A stretch of DNA of 64,000 nucleotides from CAYYFX01 sp046330135 (GTDB lineage Bacteria > ARS69): positions 124,001 through 188,000 of the forward strand of contig JAXLTI010000007.1 of the NCBI GenBank assembly GCA_046330135.1. The letters are read 5' to 3'. Positions 16,324 to 25,149 of the stretch are shown one piece after another; positions within the stretch are counted from its first letter, which is position 1; each line of letters starts with the position of its first letter. Below the pieces are notes generated by a model that was not told the DNA's origin, ran no database searches, and saw only the letters and a program-made list of their open reading frames with translations. Made by a program: the position numbers and the translations under genes.

Positions 16324-18825
16324 ATGCAGGATCGCTTCACCGAGCGCGTGCGGAAGGTGATGTACCTGGCCCGCGAGGAAGCGGGCCGCCTTCACCACGA
16401 CTACATCGGGACCGAGCACCTTCTCCTCGGGATCATCCGGGAGGGCGAGGGGATTGCGGCCACCGTCCTGAACAACTTGGGGCTGGATCTCGACACCATC
16501 CGCCAGAGCATCGAGAACATGGTGCCCACGTCGGGGGGGACGCTCACGATCGGCGAGATCCCCTTCACGCCGCGCGCGAAGCGGGTTCTCGAGCTGTCGG
16601 TGGAAGAGGCGCGCCTCTTCGGTCACAACTACGTCGGCACCGAGCACCTCCTGCTCGGGCTCATCCGCGAAGGCGAAGGCGTGGCCGCGCGCGTGCTCAT
16701 GGAGCTCGGCGCGGATCGCAAGCGCGTGCGCGAGGAGACGCTGAAGCTCCTCGGGGGCAGCGCTCAGGCCGGCAGCTCGAAGCAGGCGGAGAAGAAGAGC
16801 GAGACGCCTGCGCTGGACCAGTTCGGCCGGGACCTCACCCAGCTCGCGATCGAAGGCAAGCTGGACCCGGTCATCGGGCGGGAAGAGGAGATCGAGCGCG
16901 TCATCCAGGTCCTCTGCCGCCGCAAGAAGAACAACCCGGTGCTGATCGGCGAGCCGGGCGTGGGCAAGACCGCGCTCGTGGAAGGCCTCGCCCAGCGCAT
17001 CGTGGACAACAAGGCGCCGGAGCCGCTGAAGGACAAGCGGCTCCTCACGCTGGACCTCGCGTCGGTGGTGGCGGGCACGAAGTACCGCGGCCAGTTCGAG
17101 GAGCGCCTCAAGGCGGTGATGAACGAGATCCGCGAGTCGGACAACGTGATCATCTTCATCGACGAGCTCCACACGATCGTCGGGGCGGGCGGCGCCGAGG
17201 GCGCCATCGACGCGTCGAACATGCTGAAGCCGGCGCTGGCGCGCGGCGAGCTGCAGTGCATCGGCGCCACCACGCTGGACGAGTACCGCAAGTACATCGA
17301 GAAGGACGGCGCGCTGGAGCGTCGCTTCCAGCCGATCATGGTGGAGCCGCCGTCCGCCGAGGAGACGATCGCCATCATCCGCGGTCTGCGCGACAAGTAC
17401 GAGGCGCACCACGGGGTGAAGATCACGGACGAGGCCATCGAGCAGGCCACGAAGCTCTCCGAGCGCTACCTCTCGGATCGCTTCCTGCCCGACAAGGCCA
17501 TCGACGTCATCGACGAGGCGGGCTCGCGCGCGCGTCTCGCCGTGTCCGCCATCCCCTCCGAGATCCGCGAGCTCGAGAAGGAGCTGGAGCAGATCACGAA
17601 GGAGAAGGAGACGGCGATCCAGGCCCAGGAGTTCGAGAAGGCCGCCAAGTTCCGGGACACCGAGAAGAACCTCCGCCGTCGCCTCCGCGAGATCCACAAG
17701 AACTGGCGCGAGTCGAAGGAAGAAGTCAAGGCGGTCGTGGACGGCGAGGCGGTGGCCCGCGTCGTCAGCATGATGGTGGGCATCCCCGTCGTGCGCATCG
17801 AGGAGGAAGAGTCGAAGAAGCTGCTGCGCATGGAGGACGAGCTGCGCAAGCGCGTCGTCGGGCAGGAGCCGGCGCTCGCGGCGGTGTCGAAGGCGATCCG
17901 CCGCAGCCGCGCGGGCCTCAAGGACCCGAAGCGGCCGATCGGCTCGTTCATCTTCCTCGGCCCCACCGGCGTGGGGAAGACGGAGCTGGCGCGGACGCTC
18001 GCGAACTTCCTGTTCGAGGACGACAATGCCCTCATCCGCGTGGACATGTCCGAGTACATGGAGAAGTTCGCCGTGTCGCGGCTCGTCGGGGCGCCTCCGG
18101 GCTACGTGGGCTACGAAGAGGGCGGCCAGCTCACGGAGAAGGTGCGCCGGAAGCCTTACAGCGTGGTGCTGCTGGACGAGATCGAGAAGGCGCACCCGGA
18201 CGTGTTCAACATCCTCTTGCAGGTCCTGGACGACGGCCAGCTGACGGACAGCTACGGCCGGCGCGTGGACTTCAAGAACACCGTCGTGATCATGACGTCG
18301 AACGTGGGCGCGCGGAAGATCAAGTCCGGCACGGTCCTCGGGTTCGGCTCCACCGACGACACCGGCTCCGTGCAGGAGCGCATCGAGGGCAAGCTCATGG
18401 AGGAGGTCAAGAAGACCTTCAACCCGGAGTTCCTCGGGCGCGTGGACGAGATCCTGATCTTCAACCCGCTCGGTCGCGAGCAGGTGGTGCAGATCGTCGA
18501 CATCCTGATGCACCAGTCCATGGAGCGCCTGGCCGAGCGCCGGCTGCGCATCCAGCTGACCGAAGCCGCGAAGACCTTCCTCATCGAGAAGGGCTTCGAC
18601 CCGGCCGCGGGCGCGCGTCCGCTGCGGCGCACCATCATGAAGTACGTCGAGGATCCGCTCTCCGACGAGATGCTGCGCGGCACGTTCAAGGACGGCGACG
18701 CCATCCGTCTGGATTTCGAGGCCGGCAAGGAGTCGCTGAGCTTCGAGAAGATCGGGACGAAGAAGAAGTCCCGGACCTCGGAAGCCGAGGACGGGGAAGA
18801 AGCGCACATGGAGACCGCGCCCTAG
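16324..18825 (+). CDS. clpC: Clp protease ATPase subunit ClpC
   Basis: AAA+ unfoldase feeding ClpP, 833 aa. The N-terminal double Clp-N repeat (1-145) repeats HNYVGTEHLLLGLIREGEG-type sequences and in ClpC binds phospho-arginine and adaptors. AAA-1 has GEPGVGKT near 210. A UVR-bearing middle domain lies near 437-470 (QEFEKAAKFRDTEKNLRRRL), the hallmark separating ClpC from ClpA/B. AAA-2 has GPTGVGKT near 546, and an LGF loop near 673 can dock ClpP. The short charged C-terminal tail is unremarkable. ATG start with a strong GGGAGGAAG. Functionally linked to mcsA/mcsB upstream. clpP is not in this window. Confidence 0.95.
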   Translation: MQDRFTERVRKVMYLAREEAGRLHHDYIGTEHLLLGIIREGEGIAATVLNNLGLDLDTIRQSIENMVPTSGGTLTIGEIPFTPRAKRVLELSVEEARLFGHNYVGTEHLLLGLIREGEGVAARVLMELGADRKRVREETLKLLGGSAQAGSSKQAEKKSETPALDQFGRDLTQLAIEGKLDPVIGREEEIERVIQVLCRRKKNNPVLIGEPGVGKTALVEGLAQRIVDNKAPEPLKDKRLLTLDLASVVAGTKYRGQFEERLKAVMNEIRESDNVIIFIDELHTIVGAGGAEGAIDASNMLKPALARGELQCIGATTLDEYRKYIEKDGALERRFQPIMVEPPSAEETIAIIRGLRDKYEAHHGVKITDEAIEQATKLSERYLSDRFLPDKAIDVIDEAGSRARLAVSAIPSEIRELEKELEQITKEKETAIQAQEFEKAAKFRDTEKNLRRRLREIHKNWRESKEEVKAVVDGEAVARVVSMMVGIPVVRIEEEESKKLLRMEDELRKRVVGQEPALAAVSKAIRRSRAGLKDPKRPIGSFIFLGPTGVGKTELARTLANFLFEDDNALIRVDMSEYMEKFAVSRLVGAPPGYVGYEEGGQLTEKVRRKPYSVVLLDEIEKAHPDVFNILLQVLDDGQLTDSYGRRVDFKNTVVIMTSNVGARKIKSGTVLGFGSTDDTGSVQERIEGKLMEEVKKTFNPEFLGRVDEILIFNPLGREQVVQIVDILMHQSMERLAERRLRIQLTEAAKTFLIEKGFDPAAGARPLRRTIMKYVEDPLSDEMLRGTFKDGDAIRLDFEAGKESLSFEKIGTKKKSRTSEAEDGEEAHMETAP

Positions 18826-18838
18826 GCGCAAGCCGTGG

Positions 18839-18904
18839 ACGGGCGTTCCCAGCGCCCGTTTCGGAACCGTCGCCCCGGGAGAGGGGTTGGCTCCCGGGGC
18901 GACG
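18839..18904 (+). terminator. Tandem hairpins ending the clpC transcript
   Basis: Two hairpins follow the clpC stop. The first is ACGGGCG/CGCCCGT at 18839-18859. The second is a perfect 14-bp stem at 18868-18881 and 18891-18904 with a 9-nt loop. Neither has a T-run, but the second is very stable and sits between convincing transcription units, so a terminator is the likeliest role. Confidence 0.65.
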
Positions 18905-19026
18905 TAAACCCTCCCTCCGCACCGCCCCGCACGTCGCCCCGAGCTTCCCCCTTTGCGGTCGCCGCCCCGCGGGATGGGTGATAGTCTCCCGGGGCGTTTC
19001 GTCGCCCGTTCTCGGAGTCGAGTTCG

Positions 19027-21309
19027 ATGTCCACCTTCAGATCCCCGGCCGTCCGGTTCGGGTGGCTGTGGGCGAGTGCGCTCCTGTTGCTCGCCGGAGC
19101 CGCGCTCGCTCAAGAGCCCGAGGCCCCCGCGGCCCCGGAGATCGCGGAGATTCGCGTGCTCGGAAACGAGCGCGCCGACGACTCGCTAGTCCTCCAGGCC
19201 ATCGGCTTCAAGGTGGGAGACCGCTATCAGGTGGACCGGCTCCGCGCCGGCGTCCGGAACCTCTACCGGCAGGGGCTCTTCCGGGACATCCGCGTGGAAG
19301 CCCAGCGCGGGGACAAGGGCCTCATCCTCACCATCCGCCTGGAGGAGCATCCCACCCTGCTCCGCATCCGCTACGACGGCGCCCAGAAGCTGAAGGAAGA
19401 CGACTTCCGAGAGGTGGTGCAGCTCGTGGCGGGCCAGACGGTGAGCCCCCGCGGCGTGGACCAGGCCCGCCGGGACCTGCTCGGCCTCTACCACGACAAG
19501 GGATACCTCCTGGCCGACGTGCAGCCCGAGCTCAAAGGCGACCGGCGCGCGGACCTCGTCTTCCACATCAAGGAGGGGAAGAAGGTCCAGGTCGCGAAGA
19601 TCTCGTTCAGCGGCAACCACGTCGTGCCCTCGGGCGCGCTCCGCAAGGTGATGAAGACGAACGAGCACCGCTGGTGGCGCGGGGCGGACTTCAAGAAGGA
19701 CGTGTTCGAAGAGGACAAGAAGAAGATCGTCTCGCGCATGGGGCAGGAAGGGTTCGTCGATGCGCAGATCACGGACGTGCAGCAGTCCTTCTCGGACGAC
19801 AAGGCGCGCCTCTTCCTCACGATCAACGTCGAGGAAGGCCCGCCCTACACGGTCGGGAAGGTGGACGTGGAGCACTCCGCCATCCTGCCCGACTCGCGCG
19901 TGCGCGCCGGCGTGGAGCTCCAGGAAGGCAAGCCGTTCGACACCGTCGCCTTCGACGAGTCGGTGACGAACCTGTATTCGCTCTACCAGGAAGAGGGCTA
20001 CATCTACGCCGACGTCGAGGCGAAGAAGGTCCCGCGAAGCGACCACGTCATCGACGTGGACTTCGTCGTCACGGAGCGCGACCCCGCGCGGATCCGCCGC
20101 ATCCTCGTCACCGGGAACACGCGCACGCGCGAGGACGTGATCCGTCGCGAGCTCCACGTGGCGCCGGGGGACGTCTTCCGGCGCTCGCGCGTGCTCCGGA
20201 GCCAGCGCGAGGTCTACCAGCTGGGCTTCTTCAACGACATCAAGCTGGACAGCAAGCCGGCGGACCGGGAGACCGGCGCGATCGACCTGATCGTGAACGT
20301 GGAGGAGCGGCAGACCGGCACCGCCAGCCTCGGCGCGGGCGTGAACTCGGCCACCGGGCTGACCGGCTTCCTGCAGCTCTCGCAGAACAACTTCCTGGGA
20401 CGCGGCCAGATCGTGTCGCTGCGCGGGGAGGTCGGCGGGCTGCGCGAGTACGATCTCTCCTTCACCGAGCCGTGGCTGTTCGGCACGCCGACCAGCGCGG
20501 GCGTGGACCTCTTCGACACGCGGCAGCGCTACACGGAGTACGACGAGTCGCAGCGCGGCGTGGACCTGCGCGTGGGCCGGCCGTTCCCGTGGCTCGACTA
20601 CACGCGCGTCAGCGCGCGCTACTCCCTCGCGAAGTACCACATCGACGCGCGGCCCGGCTACGAGACGCAGGTGGGGCACATCGCGCCGTCCACGATCTCG
20701 GCCGTCACCGTCACGTTGGCGCGCAACTCCGTGGACAGTCCGTTCTTCCCCACGCGGGGGTGGTCGAGCCGGCTCACCAACGAGCTCGGCGGCGGCATCC
20801 TGGGCGGGGACCAGACCTACCAGCTCGCGACGTTCGAGAACCGCGCGTACTTCCGCACGGTGAGCAAGTTCGTCCTGTCCCTCTCCGGCGAGGCGGGCTT
20901 CCTGACGGGCATCGGCGGCAACGCGGAGGCCGTGCCGTTCTGGAAGCGCTTCCGATTGGGCGGCATCTCGCAGTACGGGCTGCGCGGCTACGAGGACTAC
21001 CACGTCGTGCCGGACGAGAACCTGCCCTCCACCGGAGGGCGCGCGATGGTGATCATGACCACCGAGCTGCGCTATCCGGTCGTGCAGGCGGTGCAGGCGC
21101 TCGCGTTCTTCGATGCCGGCAACACGTGGGCGAGCCCGGACGAGACGGACCTCGCCACGCTGCGCCGGGGCGCCGGCCTGGGCGTGCGCATCGACGTGCC
21201 CATGGTCGGGCAGCTCGGATTCGACTACGGCTACGGCTTCGATCGGACGCCCCAGGAAGGAGGCCCAGGATGGCAATTCCATTTCCAGATCGGCGGACAG
21301 ACGTTCTAG
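19027..21309 (+). CDS. bamA: Outer membrane protein assembly factor BamA
   Basis: Essential outer-membrane insertase for beta-barrel proteins, 760 aa. A signal peptide (hydrophobic stretch then ALAQ) precedes five POTRA domains (about 35-420; for example IAEIRVLGNERADD and IRRILVTGNTRTRED). The C-terminal ~340 residues form the Omp85 barrel, with the substrate-exit motif in the form LRGYED (usually VRGF/Y) and a typical C-terminal strand ending in phenylalanine (HFQIGGQTF). The ATG start has only a modest ribosome binding site. An extended -10-like TGATAGTCT lies at 18979-18987 and could be its promoter. It heads the envelope-lipid operon, overlaps skp by 40 nt, and probably drives transcription through lpxK. 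Confidence 0.94.
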   Translation: MSTFRSPAVRFGWLWASALLLLAGAALAQEPEAPAAPEIAEIRVLGNERADDSLVLQAIGFKVGDRYQVDRLRAGVRNLYRQGLFRDIRVEAQRGDKGLILTIRLEEHPTLLRIRYDGAQKLKEDDFREVVQLVAGQTVSPRGVDQARRDLLGLYHDKGYLLADVQPELKGDRRADLVFHIKEGKKVQVAKISFSGNHVVPSGALRKVMKTNEHRWWRGADFKKDVFEEDKKKIVSRMGQEGFVDAQITDVQQSFSDDKARLFLTINVEEGPPYTVGKVDVEHSAILPDSRVRAGVELQEGKPFDTVAFDESVTNLYSLYQEEGYIYADVEAKKVPRSDHVIDVDFVVTERDPARIRRILVTGNTRTREDVIRRELHVAPGDVFRRSRVLRSQREVYQLGFFNDIKLDSKPADRETGAIDLIVNVEERQTGTASLGAGVNSATGLTGFLQLSQNNFLGRGQIVSLRGEVGGLREYDLSFTEPWLFGTPTSAGVDLFDTRQRYTEYDESQRGVDLRVGRPFPWLDYTRVSARYSLAKYHIDARPGYETQVGHIAPSTISAVTVTLARNSVDSPFFPTRGWSSRLTNELGGGILGGDQTYQLATFENRAYFRTVSKFVLSLSGEAGFLTGIGGNAEAVPFWKRFRLGGISQYGLRGYEDYHVVPDENLPSTGGRAMVIMTTELRYPVVQAVQALAFFDAGNTWASPDETDLATLRRGAGLGVRIDVPMVGQLGFDYGYGFDRTPQEGGPGWQFHFQIGGQTF

Positions 21310-21956
21310 CGCTCGTCGTCGCGTGCTTCGTGCTCGGGGCCCTTCCCGCGCGTGCGGCGGAAGGCATCGCGGTGATCGACTACCAGACGATCTTCGACCA
21401 GTACGAAGGCACCGCGGACGCCCAGCAGACGCTGGATCGCGAGGTCAAGGAGTGGGAGAACCAGATCCGCGACATGCGCTCCGCCATCGAGACGCTCGAG
21501 AAGGAGATCGACAGCCAGCGGCTCATGCTCTCGGCGGATCGCCTGAAGGAGAAGCAGGACACGCTCGATCACAAGAAGCAGGAGTACGAGAAGTTCACGC
21601 AGGACACGTTCGGCACGAACGGCAAGGCGGCCCGGCGCAACGCGGAGCTGACCACGCCGATCGCCGAGAAGATCCTCGACGTCATCGCGAAGATCGGACA
21701 GGAGAAGGGCCTCTCCATCATCCTGGACTCGGGCACCGGCGGCGTGGTCTGGGCGAAGGACGACGTGAACATCACGCAGGCCGTCGTGGACGATCTGCGG
21801 ATCTCGGTCCAGAAGAAGCCCGGCCCTTCCGGTCCCTCGGGGCCGTCCGGTCCTTCCGGCCCGGCCGCGGCGCCGAAGGAGACCGGCAAGCTGCAGACGC
21901 CGCCGCCGCCGCCGCTGAACCCGCCGGCGCAGGGCGGCGGGGGAGACCACGAGTGA
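21270..21956 (+). CDS. skp: OmpH/Skp-family periplasmic chaperone with collagen-like tail
   Basis: Periplasmic holdase delivering unfolded porins to BamA, 228 aa, longer than E. coli Skp (about 160). The signal peptide ends in LPARAAEG. The mature protein has the family start IAVIDYQTIFDQYEGT, a long coiled-coil (about residues 45-130, rich in Glu/Lys), and a return strand (EKGLSIILDSGTGGVVWA). After residue 180 it carries four Gly-Pro-Ser triplets (185-198) and then a Pro-rich end. ATG 21270 was chosen for its strong AGGAAGGAGG and overlaps bamA by 40 nt. The bamA-skp-lpxD order is classic. Confidence 0.88.
   Translation: MAIPFPDRRTDVLALVVACFVLGALPARAAEGIAVIDYQTIFDQYEGTADAQQTLDREVKEWENQIRDMRSAIETLEKEIDSQRLMLSADRLKEKQDTLDHKKQEYEKFTQDTFGTNGKAARRNAELTTPIAEKILDVIAKIGQEKGLSIILDSGTGGVVWAKDDVNITQAVVDDLRISVQKKPGPSGPSGPSGPSGPAAAPKETGKLQTPPPPPLNPPAQGGGGDHE
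21822..21863 (+). repeat. Gly-Pro-Ser (collagen-like) repeat in skp
   Basis: Four tandem 9-nt units encode Gly-Pro-Ser, followed by Gly-Pro-Ala. Codons vary between units, so this is an amino-acid repeat under protein-level selection rather than a fresh DNA slippage tract. Confidence 0.75.
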
Positions 21957-23011
21957 CCGGAGCGGAGTCGAACGGACTCTCGCTCGGGGAGATCGCGCGC
22001 CTCGTCGGAGGCACTCTCGAGGGCCCGGCGGAGGCGCGCGTGCGCGGCGTGGCCGGGATCGAGGAGGCCGGTCCGGACGAGCTGACGTTCGTCGCGAACC
22101 CCCGCTACCGCGCCGCGCTCGCCACGACGCGTGCGGGCGCGGTCCTCGTGGCCGAGGACCTGCCGTGCCCGGAGCGCGTCGCGCGGATTCGGACGCGCGA
22201 CCCCTACGCGGCGCTGGTCGAGGTCCTCATGCGCCTCGATCCGGGTCTGCCGGAGATCACGGGCGTGCATCCGGCGGCGGTCGTGGCCGCGGACGTCGTG
22301 CTGGCGGAGGGCGTGGGCATCGGGGCCTGCGCGGTCCTCGAGCGGGGCGCCCGCCTCGGCGCGGGCAGTCGCATCGGCGCCGGCTGCGTGATCGGCGAGC
22401 GCGCGGTGATCGGCGAGAGCTGCTACCTCTACCCGCGCGTCGTCCTCGGGCGGGATTGCGTGCTCGGCAACCGCGTGATCATCCATCCGGGCGCGGTGAT
22501 CGGCGCCGACGGCTTCGGCTACGCGCCGATCGAGGGCGCGTATCGCAAGGTGCCGCAGCTCGGCATCGTTCGCGTGGAGGACGACGTCGAGATCGGCGCG
22601 AACGCTTGCATCGATCGCGCCACCTTCGGCGCCACACGCATCGGGCATGGCACGAAAATTGACAACCTCGTGCAGGTCGCCCACAATGTCGCGATCGGTG
22701 AGAACTCCGCGCTGGCGGCCCAGGTGGGCATCGCGGGGAGCACCCGACTCGGCAAGGGCGTTCGCCTCGGCGGCCAAGCCGGCTTGATCGGGCACTTGCG
22801 CATCGGCGACGGCGCCACGATCGGAGCGCAGGCCGGCGTCATCGGGGATGTCGCCGCAGGAGAGGTCGTGGCGGGCTATCCGGCGCGGCCGCAACGCGAC
22901 TGGCTGCGCGCCGAGGCCCACCTTCACCGGCTGCCCGATCTTCTCCGGAAGGTCCGGGAGCTCGAGCGGCGAACGTCGACCGGGCGGTCGGGCGGAGAGG
23001 ATGCGTCGTGA
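21953..23011 (+). CDS. lpxD: UDP-3-O-acylglucosamine N-acyltransferase
   Basis: Third step of lipid A synthesis: adds the amide-linked hydroxyacyl chain to UDP-3-O-acyl-GlcN using acyl-ACP. 352 aa, normal. The N-terminal uridine-binding domain (LSLGEIARLVGGTLEG, then DELTFVANPRY) is followed by a long left-handed beta-helix of hexapeptide repeats (about 105-315). The catalytic His lies in KIDNLVQVAHNVAIGEN. A C-terminal helical segment (LHRLPDLLRKVRELERR) is typical. GTG start overlaps skp, and the stop overlaps lpxC/fabZ, both by 4 nt. Confidence 0.96.
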   Translation: MTGAESNGLSLGEIARLVGGTLEGPAEARVRGVAGIEEAGPDELTFVANPRYRAALATTRAGAVLVAEDLPCPERVARIRTRDPYAALVEVLMRLDPGLPEITGVHPAAVVAADVVLAEGVGIGACAVLERGARLGAGSRIGAGCVIGERAVIGESCYLYPRVVLGRDCVLGNRVIIHPGAVIGADGFGYAPIEGAYRKVPQLGIVRVEDDVEIGANACIDRATFGATRIGHGTKIDNLVQVAHNVAIGENSALAAQVGIAGSTRLGKGVRLGGQAGLIGHLRIGDGATIGAQAGVIGDVAAGEVVAGYPARPQRDWLRAEAHLHRLPDLLRKVRELERRTSTGRSGGEDAS

Positions 23012-24333
23012 TCCAGGACCATCAGCGGACCATTCGCCGGACGGCCGAGCTTCGCGGCGTGGGCCTGCACACCGGCCTGCCCACCGTCGTGCGGTTCGTT
23101 CCGACCGCGCCGAACTCCGGGGTTCGCTTCGTGCGGACTGACCTGGCCGGGCACCCGGCGCTCCCCGCGCGCATCGACTTCGCCGTGGACGCCACGAGCC
23201 TCGACCCGCGACGCACCACGCTGGACGACGGCGTCGTGAAGATCGGCACCGTGGAGCACCTGCTCGCGGCGATCGCCGGCCTCGGCCTGGACAACCTCGA
23301 CGTGGAGATCAACTCCGCAGAGCCCTGCGAGCTGGACGGAAGCTCGCGCCCCTTCATCGCGGCGCTCCAGGAAGCCGGGATCGTCGAGCAGGAAGAGCTG
23401 CGCCATTACTACGAGACCACGCGGCCCATCAGCCTCCAGAACAACGGCACGCAGCGCATCCTGCTGCCGCACGACGGTCTGAAGGTCACGTTCACGATCG
23501 ACTACCCGAACCGTCTCGTGGGGACGCAGTACGCGTCCTTCGACCTCGACACCGACGTCTTCCTTCGCGAGATCTCGTCGGCGCGCACGTTCGCGATGAT
23601 GGAAGACGTGGAGCCTCTGCGCGCCTCCGGCCTGATCCGCGGCGGCAGCCTCGCGAACGCCGTCGTGGTCACGGCCACGGAGGTCATTTCCGAGGAGCCG
23701 CTGCGCTTCCCCGACGAGTTCGTGCGGCACAAGATCCTCGACCTCATCGGGGACCTCGCGCTGCTCGGCATGCCCATCAAGGGCCACGTGATCTGCGTGC
23801 GCGGCGGGCATGCGGTCAACGTGGCGTTCGTGAAGCGCCTCATGGAAGAGGCGAAGAAGAGCTACCGCTGGCGCGAGCCGGGGCAGAAGACCATCTCGCT
23901 CGACATCGCGCAGATCCAGGAGATCATGCCGCACCGCTACCCGATGCTCCTGGTGGACCGCATCGTGGAGCTGGTGGATCGGGAGCGGGTGACCGGCATC
24001 AAGAACGTGACGATCAACGAGCCGTTCTTCGTGGGTCACTTCCCCGGCCACCCGATCATGCCTGCCGTCCTCATCATCGAGGCGATGGCGCAGACGGGGG
24101 GCGTGCTGCTGCTCCAGACCGTGGAGCGCCCGGAGGCGAAGCTGATGTATTTCCTCTCCATCGACAATGCGAGGTTCCGACGGCCCGTTCGCCCGGGCGA
24201 CACGCTGCGCTTCGAGGTGAGGCTCCTGAAGATGCGCGCCGGATTCTGCAAGATGCACGCCGAGGCGTTCGTCGAAGACGATCTCGTGGCGGAAGCCGAC
24301 CTGATGTCGAAGGTCGTCGACCGCGAGGAGTGA
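23008..24333 (+). CDS. lpxC-fabZ: Bifunctional LpxC deacetylase / FabZ dehydratase
   Basis: Fusion of the committed lipid A deacetylase with 3-hydroxyacyl-ACP dehydratase, 441 aa. The LpxC half (1 to ~295) keeps all zinc ligands: His84 in TVEHLLAA, and His241 and Asp245 in HKILDLIGD. The FabZ half (~296-441) has MPHRYPMLLVDRI, and catalytic His344 (FFVGHFPGHP) and Glu358 (IIEAMAQ) with the same 14-residue spacing as E. coli FabZ. The fusion places the two enzymes competing for hydroxyacyl-ACP on one chain, and it is common in the FCB group. GTG start. Overlaps both neighbours by 4 nt. Confidence 0.96.
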   Translation: MIQDHQRTIRRTAELRGVGLHTGLPTVVRFVPTAPNSGVRFVRTDLAGHPALPARIDFAVDATSLDPRRTTLDDGVVKIGTVEHLLAAIAGLGLDNLDVEINSAEPCELDGSSRPFIAALQEAGIVEQEELRHYYETTRPISLQNNGTQRILLPHDGLKVTFTIDYPNRLVGTQYASFDLDTDVFLREISSARTFAMMEDVEPLRASGLIRGGSLANAVVVTATEVISEEPLRFPDEFVRHKILDLIGDLALLGMPIKGHVICVRGGHAVNVAFVKRLMEEAKKSYRWREPGQKTISLDIAQIQEIMPHRYPMLLVDRIVELVDRERVTGIKNVTINEPFFVGHFPGHPIMPAVLIIEAMAQTGGVLLLQTVERPEAKLMYFLSIDNARFRRPVRPGDTLRFEVRLLKMRAGFCKMHAEAFVEDDLVAEADLMSKVVDREE

Positions 24334-25142
24334 CCAGCATGGACTCTTCCACCCGCGTCGCCCTTCGCGAGCCGCGCGTCCACGACACGGCCATCGTCGA
24401 TCGCTCCGCGCGCCTGGCGGACGACGTCGTGGTGGGGCCGTACTCCATCATCGGCCCGGACGTGGAGCTGGGGCCGGGGTGTCGCGTGGACTCGCACGTT
24501 CGCCTGGACGGCCCGCTCGTCGCCGGCGCGAACAACCGGATCTTCCACGGGGCGGCCCTCGGAGCGATTCCGCAGGACCTCAAGTTTGCCGGAGCGCGCA
24601 GCGGCGTGCGCATCGGCGACGGCAACGTGTTCCGGGAGTTCGTCACCGTGAACCGCGCCACGGCGGAGGGCGACGTCACGCAGATCGGGAGCCGGAACCT
24701 GTTCATGGCCTACGTGCACGTCGCCCACGACTGCATCGTGCGCGACGACGCCATCCTCGCGAACTCCGTGAACCTCGCCGGGCACGTGGAGGTCGAGGAG
24801 CACGCGGTGGTCGGCGGCGTCACGGCGGTGCATCAATTCGTGCGCATCGGCGCGTATTCGATCATCGGGGGCGAGTCGAAGGTGACCAAGGACATGCCGC
24901 CGTTCTTCAAGGCGGCCGGAAACCCCCTGCGGGTCGTCGGTCCGAACGTGGTGGGACTGGAGCGCAACGCCTTCTCCGTCGAGGCGAGGCGGGTCGTGAA
25001 GGAGGCGTTCCGTCTCCTGTACCGCGCGGACCTGAACGTCACGCAGGCCGTCGAGCGGATCCGTCAGGACCTTCCTTCGATTCCGGAGATCCGGAAGCTC
25101 CTCGAGTTCATCAAGCGGTCCCGCCGCGGCATCACCCGCTAG
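24330..25142 (+). CDS. lpxA: UDP-N-acetylglucosamine acyltransferase
   Basis: First lipid A step, transferring a hydroxyacyl chain from ACP to UDP-GlcNAc (or its 3-amino analogue). 270 aa from GTG 24330, or 267 from ATG 24339. Hexapeptide beta-helix throughout, the catalytic His in VHVAHDCIV (residue 133 from the GTG), and a C-terminal helical domain ending KRSRRGITR. The chain-length-setting position (E. coli Gly173) is glycine in the GG of YSIIGGES, consistent with a long (C14-type) acyl group. Overlaps lpxC/fabZ by 4 nt. The following Gfo/Idh gene may alter its sugar substrate. Confidence 0.95.
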   Translation: MTSMDSSTRVALREPRVHDTAIVDRSARLADDVVVGPYSIIGPDVELGPGCRVDSHVRLDGPLVAGANNRIFHGAALGAIPQDLKFAGARSGVRIGDGNVFREFVTVNRATAEGDVTQIGSRNLFMAYVHVAHDCIVRDDAILANSVNLAGHVEVEEHAVVGGVTAVHQFVRIGAYSIIGGESKVTKDMPPFFKAAGNPLRVVGPNVVGLERNAFSVEARRVVKEAFRLLYRADLNVTQAVERIRQDLPSIPEIRKLLEFIKRSRRGITR

Positions 25143-25149
25143 GCGGCGC

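Noticed and set aside
16296..21260. A ~1600-codon + strand frame running through clpC and bamA into skp
   Set aside because: It shifts into other genes' coding sequence and only the last 228 codons (skp) have signal peptide and homology. The rest is a shadow.
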